From an uncultured Clostridia bacterium (GTDB taxonomy: Bacteria; Bacillota; Clostridia; Christensenellales; UBA1242), in contig CAMOCH010000025.1 of the NCBI GenBank assembly GCA_946610655.1, positions 1 through 10,948 of the forward strand: DNA of 10,948 bases, given 5' to 3'. A program made the translations under genes and the position numbers. Of the stretch, positions 5,935 through 10,948 are shown one piece after another. How positions within the stretch are numbered: position 1 is the first letter of the stretch; each line of letters starts with the position of its first letter. The notes below the pieces were generated by a model, which saw only the letters and a program-made list of their open reading frames with translations, was not told the origin of the DNA and made no database searches.

Positions 5935-7231
5935 TATTCTCTCCAGTAATTTGTAAATTATTTTGTTCTATTATATCACTATTTTCATTTTTATCAAGCG
6001 AATTTTTTATTAAATATTTCTTTTCATAAACGAGTAAATATATAAGCATTGCTGTTGCTGACAAGTGGAAAATAACAAGTGCAATATAAAAACTTGTCAT
6101 ATTGCCCACAGCACCAAGCAACATAATTAGTCCAAAAGATGTGACTCTGCTTATGTTAAATAGCACTTCACAAAGTGTTTGATGCTCTGTTATTTGCTCA
6201 TACATACCAAGTTCTTTAAGATTTCCATTTCTGTATAAATCAAACACTGAGCCATATACGACTGCCGCAATACTTGTGCACAAGTTTAATATAATAAGTG
6301 TAACCTTGCTTGGCATCAATGCGAAAGACAAAGACCCGATAACAGGAAGCACTGCTGTTACCATAAACAGCCAAGAACGTTTGCCAACTTTTGTAAACTT
6401 TCCAACCAGTATTACAACAACCATTGTGACAATTGAAATAATACTTGTTATCGCACCAAGACTAAGTGTTGAACCATATTGAAACATAACACAAATATTC
6501 ACTAAAATACTTAAACACGTGTTAAGCCCATATAGTAAACAACCAAGATACACAAATCTCATAATGCGCTTTGCATTTGGATTGGCTGTAAGCGCTTTAT
6601 TATAACCTATAATTCTTAACTTGCTTCCTTCTGGTCTGTGAGCTTTTATTCCAAAAGAAATTGCAATTTGAATAACACAAATTACAGCAATATATATGGC
6701 AATATTTGCATATGTGCTAACAGAAATAAGTGCGCCAAGAACAACAGGCACAACAATGTTTACAACCTTTGAAATTACTTGCAAAAGAATTGTAAAGTTT
6801 TGCATACTTTTTCTGCTAACCATTTCTTGTTTGAGAACATTGTAACTTGAATAGTAGAAAGATTCAAACACACCACGCATAAGTCCACCAAGCCATGCAA
6901 AAGCAGCAATTTTTTCTCCCATAAATATTGCCACAAGCACCACTCCAAGTTCTATAACCAAACTAAAGCGATACATCCAAACACGATTGGTTTTTTCAAC
7001 AATATAACTAATTAGCCAAATTGCAACAATATTAAAAGCATAATTAGAAATATAAAATTGGCCAACGGCAAAAATATATTCTGATGTTGTTGCACAATAT
7101 TGAAAAATATACGCAACCAAAAAGGTTGATATAAACAAATCAACAATTGTAAGAATCATGTGACAAGAGAAAAGACAAACATTTGCCCTATTATCTTTTT
7201 TGCTTGTTGTTATGTCATATGAATAAGCCAT
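5921..7231 (-). CDS. MFS-type permease, 12 predicted membrane segments
   Basis: The 436-residue protein is an integral membrane permease of major-facilitator type. I count about twelve hydrophobic spans, first at about 24-44 and last near 380-400, in two halves joined by a charged loop after HRPEGSKLRIIGYNKALTANPNAKR. The loop between spans 2 and 3 (VEKTNRVWMYRFS) fits the position of the MFS A-motif without its full consensus. A charged segment before span 11 (EHQTLCEVLFNISRV) and a hydrophilic Asn/Glu-rich tail of about 35 residues end the protein. ATG 7231 follows AAGG (7244-7241). It heads an operon with tyrS, overlapping it by 14 bases, which makes an amino-acid or tyrosine-related substrate tempting, but overlap in a compact genome is weak evidence. 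Substrate unknown. Confidence 0.8.
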   Translation of the reverse strand: MAYSYDITTSKKDNRANVCLFSCHMILTIVDLFISTFLVAYIFQYCATTSEYIFAVGQFYISNYAFNIVAIWLISYIVEKTNRVWMYRFSLVIELGVVLVAIFMGEKIAAFAWLGGLMRGVFESFYYSSYNVLKQEMVSRKSMQNFTILLQVISKVVNIVVPVVLGALISVSTYANIAIYIAVICVIQIAISFGIKAHRPEGSKLRIIGYNKALTANPNAKRIMRFVYLGCLLYGLNTCLSILVNICVMFQYGSTLSLGAITSIISIVTMVVVILVGKFTKVGKRSWLFMVTAVLPVIGSLSFALMPSKVTLIILNLCTSIAAVVYGSVFDLYRNGNLKELGMYEQITEHQTLCEVLFNISRVTSFGLIMLLGAVGNMTSFYIALVIFHLSATAMLIYLLVYEKKYLIKNSLDKNENSDIIEQNNLQITGENNEHN

Positions 7232-7262
7232 AAAAAACTACCTTTTTACAAAATTCTACTCA

Positions 7263-7291
7263 ATTATAACATAATGAAAAACTTATAACAA
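7263..7291 (-). promoter_or_regulatory. Promoter of the permease-tyrS operon
   Basis: TTGTTA (7291-7286), a 17-base spacer and a perfect TATAAT (7268-7263) preceded by TGT, an extended -10, on the minus strand. Predicted start is near 7256, so the leader is about 25 bases and cannot hold a T-box or riboswitch. It is divergent from the SPFH gene promoter, about 50 bases away. Confidence 0.7.
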
Positions 7292-7340
7292 ACAATTATG
7301 ATTATATTAGTAAAAAAATTTGAATACTGCTTTATTTTTG

Positions 7341-7369
7341 TTGATAATTCGAAAAAATGAATGTATAAT
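7341..7369 (+). promoter_or_regulatory. Strong promoter of the SPFH/zinc-ribbon gene
   Basis: TTGATA (7341-7346), a 17-base spacer and TATAAT (7364-7369): eleven of twelve consensus bases. The predicted start near 7376 leaves a leader of about 20 bases containing GGAGG at 7384-7388. This is the best sigma-A match in the window. Confidence 0.8.
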
Positions 7370-7395
7370 GTAAGTAATTATTTGGAGGTTTTTTT

Positions 7396-8436
7396 ATGGG
7401 ATTTTTTAGCACTAACGTACTTAAAGCAATTGAATGGCAAGATTCAAGCAAAGACACTCTTGTTTATAAATATCCAATGGACGGCAGAAAAATTGTTTTT
7501 GGAAGCAAACTTACTGTTCGTGAAAGCCAAGTTGCAATCTTTTTAAACAAAGGAAAAATTGCAGATATTTTCACACCAGGAACATACACTCTTCACACAA
7601 GCAATTTGCCAATTTTGGGAACACTTCTTGCTTGGCCATATGGTTTTAAATCACCATTCTTCGCAGATGTATTTTTTGTTAACACAAAACAATTTACAAA
7701 TCAAAAATGGGGAACAAGCAACCCTATCACTATGCGTGACTCAGAGTTTGGCACAATTCGTCTTCGTGGCTATGGCACATACTCTTTTAAAGTTGACAAC
7801 GCAGAAACCTTTTTAAAAGAACTTTTTGGAACAAACAGCTCTTTTGAAACAGATGATATCAATCAATATCTTAAATCTATTCTTGTTTCAAACATTTCAG
7901 ACACAATTGCAGAAAGCAAAATCTCTGCCCTTGACATTGCAGGAAACCTTAGCGAATTTAGCCAAGTTGTTACAGACAATGTTTCTTCTGAATTTGAAAA
8001 ACTTGGTTTGAAACTCATTAAACTTATTATTGAAAATATTAGTTTTCCAGAAGCAGTTGAAAAAGCAATTGACACTCGCTCTTCTATGGGTGTGCTTGAA
8101 GGTAAAATGGACACTTATATGAAATATCAATCTGCAAACGCAATTGGTGAAGCAGCAAAAAATCCAGGAAATGGGGGTGTTGGTGCTAGTATTGGAACAG
8201 GAATGGCACTCGGAGAAGTTATTCGTGAATCAATACGAAGTGCAAACACTTCAAAAACAGAAGAAAAAGAAGAAAAACCCGGCAAATTCTGTCCTGAATG
8301 TGGTGCAAAAAACCGTGTAAATGCAAAATTTTGTAGCGAATGTGGAAAACCACTTGCAACAAAAGGAAAATGTTCAAAATGTGGCGCAGATGTTGGCAAA
8401 GCAAAATTCTGCCCTGAATGTGGAACAAAACAATAA
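7396..8436 (+). CDS. SPFH-domain protein with C-terminal zinc ribbons (YdjI-like)
   Basis: The 346-residue protein resembles the SPFH 'virion core protein-like' family that includes Bacillus YdjI. Residues 1-240 include IEWQDSSKDTLVYKYPMDG, the strand-rich REASQ-type core (RESQVAIFLNKGKIADIFTPGTYTL in order from 43), and a helical region DIAGNLSEFSQVVTDNVSSEFEKLGLKL typical of SPFH/band-7 proteins. A glycine-rich linker (about 256-272) and a charged KTEEKEEK segment lead to four CxxC pairs at 299/302, 313/316, 326/329 and 339/342, enough for two zinc ribbons. No membrane anchor is visible. YdjI acts with YdjG and YdjH in a membrane-associated complex in B. subtilis, as far as I recall; no such partners are present. 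ATG 7396 follows GGAGG with a seven-base spacer. It is single, with strong promoter and terminator. A scaffold role is inferred. Confidence 0.85.
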   Translation: MGFFSTNVLKAIEWQDSSKDTLVYKYPMDGRKIVFGSKLTVRESQVAIFLNKGKIADIFTPGTYTLHTSNLPILGTLLAWPYGFKSPFFADVFFVNTKQFTNQKWGTSNPITMRDSEFGTIRLRGYGTYSFKVDNAETFLKELFGTNSSFETDDINQYLKSILVSNISDTIAESKISALDIAGNLSEFSQVVTDNVSSEFEKLGLKLIKLIIENISFPEAVEKAIDTRSSMGVLEGKMDTYMKYQSANAIGEAAKNPGNGGVGASIGTGMALGEVIRESIRSANTSKTEEKEEKPGKFCPECGAKNRVNAKFCSECGKPLATKGKCSKCGADVGKAKFCPECGTKQ

Positions 8437-8445
8437 ATAAAAATT

Positions 8446-8472
8446 AAGTGAGGCTACTGCCTCACTTTTTTT
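8446..8472 (+). terminator. Intrinsic terminator of the SPFH/zinc-ribbon gene
   Basis: GTGAGGC (8448-8454) and GCCTCAC (8459-8465) form a perfect seven-pair GC-rich stem with loop TACT, extended by two A-T pairs and followed by seven T (8466-8472). It starts 10 bases after the stop codon. Confidence 0.93.
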
Positions 8473-8509
8473 GTGCGTAAAAATATTAAACTGGGCAACA
8501 ATTAATATT

Positions 8510-8743
8510 ATGATTCAATATGTTGATGTTATTTGCAAAATGAGCACCGATGGAAACGTTACTCCTCTTTCTATTTTTTGGAGTGATGGAAGAAAATTTG
8601 AAATTGATAAAATTTTAGACAAAAGAAAGTGTGCCAGCACCAAAGGTGGAGGCAAAGGAATAAGATATACATGCAAAATTTGTGGACACCAAAAATATTT
8701 GTTTTTAAATGACTATTTTTGGTGGGTTGAACTTCCAAATTAA
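8510..8743 (+). CDS. Small conserved-type protein next to the Y-family polymerase gene, 77 residues
   Basis: The protein resembles, from memory, short uncharacterised proteins found beside DNA polymerase IV genes in Clostridia. The recognisable parts are DGNVTPLSIFWSDGRKFEIDK (from 14), a TKGGGKGIRYTCKICG segment (44-59) and an aromatic-rich end FLNDYFWWVELPN. The pattern 'polar strand, W-x-DGR-x-[FY]-x-ID, G-rich loop, IRYT, WW/WF-V-E' suggests a small all-beta domain. Three cysteines (41, 55, 58) include one CxxC. ATG 8510 gives the N-terminus I expect for the family; a TTG at 8471 would begin inside the preceding terminator. Neither start has a convincing ribosome site, only GGG 14 bases upstream of 8510. 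It converges on dinB with 36 bases between. Function is unknown; a link to translesion synthesis is inferred only from gene neighbourhood. Confidence 0.7.
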   Translation: MIQYVDVICKMSTDGNVTPLSIFWSDGRKFEIDKILDKRKCASTKGGGKGIRYTCKICGHQKYLFLNDYFWWVELPN

Positions 8744-8779
8744 TGTGTTATGTCACACATAATATCCCATAAAACCTGA

Positions 8780-10045
8780 CTAAAACGCACTTTCACTATT
8801 CTCGCTCTGCTTCAACTGTCTGCCAATATTTTCAGTGTGGTCAGCAACAATATTTAAGTTTTTCATCCTTTTATCTGTGTATATTATTGCCCTGTTTATG
8901 ATATTTCTTCCAAACCTGTTTCTTAAATTTTCAACAGCATCTTGCAAATTCTTTTTCTTGTCAGCCTTCTCATTTAAATCATCAAAACACATTTGTTTTT
9001 GATTTACAAATCCACACACCGAAACTCCAAGTCCACGAACAACATAACCCATTCCCCACTTAAAATATTTTTTAAACAGTTTATATGCTTCGTTTGCAAA
9101 ATCTTCTGCCAAATTTGTTGCATTTATCTTTTTGGTGCGAATAATGTGTGACAGTTCGCTTGTCATAATAACCAAGCAAACTGTATTTGCATACTTATAC
9201 CCATACGAAAGCATCCTTTTGCACACACTTTCTGAAAGAAGTATCAATAGCGCTTTAACATCTTGGTCGGTGGTTATATCTCTATAAAATGTAAGGCTGT
9301 TGCCAACAGATTTAATATCATCTAGTTCTTCTTTTGTGTGAACAATCTCTGAATCTTGCCCATTTGCATATTCATGCAACATTGCCCCAACCTTGCCAAA
9401 CTTAAACATCAACCTTTGTTTGCTAAATTTTGCTAAATCTCCAATTGTTTTAACATTCATACTATTTAGCTTCTTTTTGGTTTTTCTGCCAACAAAAAGC
9501 AAATCTTCAACAGGAAGTGGCCAAACCAAATCTTTATAGTTTTCAACAGAAATTTCGGTTATTGCATCAGGTTTTTTCAAGTCTGAGCCAAGCTTTGCAA
9601 ACACTTTGTTAAAACTTATACCTATTGAAACAGTAAGCCCAATTTCGGTTTTAACACGATTTCTTATTTCATCTGCAATTTTATATGCATCTCCACCGTG
9701 CTTATGGCAATTTGTTATATCTATCCACGCTTCATCAATGCCAAAACTCTCGACTCGGTCGGTATATTCCCTATAAATATCTTTCACAGCTTTTGAATAC
9801 TTTGCATAAATGTCATGATGCGCCTCAACACACTTTAAATTTGGACAAAGTCCCCTTGCTTCATATAAAACCATTCCTGTTTTAATTCCGGCCTTTTTAG
9901 CTATCATATTTTTAGCAAGAACTATCCCGTGTCTATCTTCCACTCTGCCACAAACCACAACAGGAAAATCTCGAATGTCTGGATTAAGCAAACATTCAAC
10001 TGAAGCATAAAAATTATTTAAATCACTGTGCAAAATTTTTCTCAT
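8780..10045 (-). CDS. dinB: Y-family DNA polymerase (DinB / Pol IV type)
   Basis: A complete 421-residue translesion polymerase that copies damaged templates in an error-prone way. The start HSDLNNFYASVE supplies catalytic Asp8 and the steric-gate residue Tyr13 (Phe13 in E. coli DinB); SFGIDEAWID supplies Asp104-Glu105. IGLTVSIGISFNKVFAKLGSDLKKPDAI covers the palm (read in two parts, from about 134), then a helix-hairpin-helix thumb (LLFVGRKTKKKLNSM) and the little-finger domain. QMCFDD (351-356) fits a beta-clamp-binding motif, followed by a basic helix with the RNRFGRNIINRA segment common in Firmicutes homologues. The start is fixed by the conserved N-terminus, yet no Shine-Dalgarno precedes it: a -10 box sits only six bases away, suggesting a leaderless message. 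A LexA-like site overlaps the promoter. The stop is TAG, unlike most genes here. Confidence 0.95.
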   Translation of the reverse strand: MRKILHSDLNNFYASVECLLNPDIRDFPVVVCGRVEDRHGIVLAKNMIAKKAGIKTGMVLYEARGLCPNLKCVEAHHDIYAKYSKAVKDIYREYTDRVESFGIDEAWIDITNCHKHGGDAYKIADEIRNRVKTEIGLTVSIGISFNKVFAKLGSDLKKPDAITEISVENYKDLVWPLPVEDLLFVGRKTKKKLNSMNVKTIGDLAKFSKQRLMFKFGKVGAMLHEYANGQDSEIVHTKEELDDIKSVGNSLTFYRDITTDQDVKALLILLSESVCKRMLSYGYKYANTVCLVIMTSELSHIIRTKKINATNLAEDFANEAYKLFKKYFKWGMGYVVRGLGVSVCGFVNQKQMCFDDLNEKADKKKNLQDAVENLRNRFGRNIINRAIIYTDKRMKNLNIVADHTENIGRQLKQSENSESAF

Positions 10046-10051
10046 ACATAT

Positions 10052-10080
10052 ATTTTAGCACATTTGTTCGATAAATTCAA
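10052..10080 (-). promoter_or_regulatory. dinB promoter placed for leaderless transcription
   Basis: TTGAAT (10080-10075), a 17-base spacer and TAAAAT (10057-10052) preceded by TGC, an extended -10, on the minus strand. Six bases (10051-10046) separate the -10 from the A of the ATG at 10045, so the first transcribed base should be at or next to the start codon. No purine-rich ribosome site exists in these bases. Confidence 0.65.
10057..10070 (-). promoter_or_regulatory. Candidate LexA (SOS) box in the dinB promoter
   Basis: CGAACAAATGTGCT on the minus strand fits the Firmicutes LexA/DinR consensus CGAACRNRYGTTYG at all but two positions, with a perfect left half-site. It fills most of the spacer between the dinB -35 and -10, the place where LexA would block RNA polymerase. 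Damage induction of dinB is inferred. Confidence 0.5.
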
Positions 10081-10122
10081 CTTTTATTTTATAAAAATAA
10101 AAATATAATAAGTTTTATTTTG

Positions 10123-10152
10123 TTGCCAACTTGTTTTTGTTAGTGATATACT
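10123..10152 (+). promoter_or_regulatory. Promoter of the methyltransferase gene
   Basis: TTGCCA (10123-10128), an 18-base spacer and TATACT (10147-10152) preceded by TGA, an extended -10. Predicted start near 10159 gives a leader of about 25 bases with AAGGAG at 10172-10177. It is divergent from the dinB promoter, about 45 bases away. Confidence 0.65.
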
Positions 10153-10183
10153 AATTTTAATAAGACAACCCAAGGAGTTAATT

Positions 10184-10927
10184 ATGAGTCATATTGATAG
10201 ATCTTTTAACGATAAATTTGCTGAGGCTTGGTATAATCTCGGTGGAGATTTCAGCTATATGTTTAGCAAAAAGCTTATAAACTACATAAAGAAGAATAAC
10301 CTTTCTCCAAAAAATGTGCTCGACGTTTATTGTGGAGCTGGTAACTTTTTGGCAGAAATGCAAAAAACTGGTATAAAATGCGTGGGAACCGAAGGTAGCA
10401 AAGCTTTTGTTGATTTCAACAGAAAAAATTATGCTGACCAAAACATTGAATTTATTTTAACCGATGCTCTTGAAGATTTTAAAACTAAAGAAAAATTTGA
10501 CATTATCACCTGCATCTACGACCTTGTTAACTATATGGAAACATTTACAGAATGGGAAACATTCTTTAAAAATGCATATAAACAATTAAATAACAGCGGC
10601 ATGCTTGTGTTCGATTTCAACACACCAAAACGCCTTGAAAACTGGAACACCACTGTTTATGAACAAGGCAAAGACATAGACTATGTTGAAACCGTTCAAT
10701 CAAACATTCATGGAAAAACTGTCATTAACTATGTATACTATGTTAAATCTGGTTTAACCTATGAAAAAACATCAACAATCTACACTGAAACATCATTTGA
10801 TCCAGAACGTATTGTTGAAGCGCTCAAAAAAGTTGGTTTCAAAAATGTTAAGCTTTGCGATTTTGAACTTAATGAACTTACAAATATAACAGGCCGCAAC
10901 AAAATTCATGTTATCGCAACAAAATAA
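10184..10927 (+). CDS. Class I SAM-dependent methyltransferase
   Basis: The 247-residue cytoplasmic protein has a Rossmann-fold methyltransferase domain. Motif I is VLDVYCGAGNF (45-55), the S-adenosylmethionine-binding glycine loop; Glu70 in CVGTEGS ends strand 2 and would hold the ribose; LTDALEDF (92-99) is the motif III region; FDIITCIYDLVNYM (105-118) is the strand-4 segment where NY often replaces the NPPY of nucleic-acid methylases. LNNSGMLVFDFNTPKRL (136-152) follows, and the C-terminal part is strand-rich with an F-x-P-x-x-I-V-E-A-L helix and KKVGFKNVKL, usual in small-molecule methyltransferases. ATG 10184 follows AAGGAG with a six-base spacer. It has its own promoter, divergent from dinB; the stop at 10925-10927 is near the window edge and no terminator is visible. 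Substrate unknown. Confidence 0.85.
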   Translation: MSHIDRSFNDKFAEAWYNLGGDFSYMFSKKLINYIKKNNLSPKNVLDVYCGAGNFLAEMQKTGIKCVGTEGSKAFVDFNRKNYADQNIEFILTDALEDFKTKEKFDIITCIYDLVNYMETFTEWETFFKNAYKQLNNSGMLVFDFNTPKRLENWNTTVYEQGKDIDYVETVQSNIHGKTVINYVYYVKSGLTYEKTSTIYTETSFDPERIVEALKKVGFKNVKLCDFELNELTNITGRNKIHVIATK

Positions 10928-10948
10928 ATAAAAAAAACTTTGCAAAAT

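Noticed and set aside
7232..7395. T-box or riboswitch in the divergent intergenic region
   Set aside because: Both predicted leaders are 20-25 bases long and no conserved T-box sequence or extended structure is visible.
7863..8428. Several minus-strand frames opposite the SPFH gene
   Set aside because: They are shadows of a well-supported gene and lack start signals.
8743..8760. Hairpin ATGTGT-TATGTC-ACACAT between the convergent small gene and dinB
   Set aside because: The stem is perfect for six pairs but has no T tract on either strand, so I do not call a terminator; weak bidirectional termination remains possible.
10178..10441. 87-codon minus-strand frame opposite the methyltransferase start
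   Set aside because: It is antisense to the methyltransferase coding region and has no ribosome site; its end overlaps that gene's leader.

Overview
The window is low-GC DNA with dense, short-spaced genes, AAGGAG-type ribosome binding sites, sigma-A-like promoters (TTGnnn / TAnnnT, several with an extended -10 TGn) and T-rich intrinsic terminators. With spoVG, a KMGKT-type tyrosyl-tRNA synthetase and a YdjI-like SPFH/zinc-ribbon protein, this points to a Firmicutes chromosome, most likely an uncultured or gut-type Clostridia-related lineage. The lineage is inferred from gene families and composition, not from a search. There is no sign of phage, insertion sequence, CRISPR array or RNA gene.

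Layout. From 119 to 7231 all genes are on the minus strand, so read right to left: an MFS-type permease and tyrS overlapping as one operon (7231 to 4708); galU (4599 to 3742); spoVG (3637 to 3362); rmuC (3260 to 1980); a degenerate shikimate-kinase-like protein (1853 to 1326); an unrecognised 75-residue protein (1213 to 986); and a nucleoside phosphorylase (901 to 119). Most have their own visible promoter and terminator, so this is mainly a string of single-gene units. At 7232-7395 a divergent promoter region starts a plus-strand SPFH/zinc-ribbon gene (7396-8436), followed by a small plus-strand protein of a type I associate with DNA polymerase IV loci (8510-8743). That gene converges on a minus-strand Y-family polymerase (10045 to 8780). 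A second divergent promoter region (10046-10183) serves the polymerase and a plus-strand SAM-dependent methyltransferase (10184-10927).

Function. The content is housekeeping (tyrosine charging, UDP-glucose supply, nucleoside salvage), DNA maintenance (RmuC, translesion polymerase) and regulation (SpoVG). I see no single multi-gene novel system. The most notable observations are: the dinB start, which has no Shine-Dalgarno and a -10 box six bases before the ATG, with a LexA-box-like sequence in the promoter spacer; the shikimate-kinase-like protein, whose P-loop is erased although the rest of the N-terminal half still aligns without gaps to that family; and a tyrS-galU junction where the terminator arm also forms the -35 of the next promoter. 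No gene-free stretch exceeds 300 bases.
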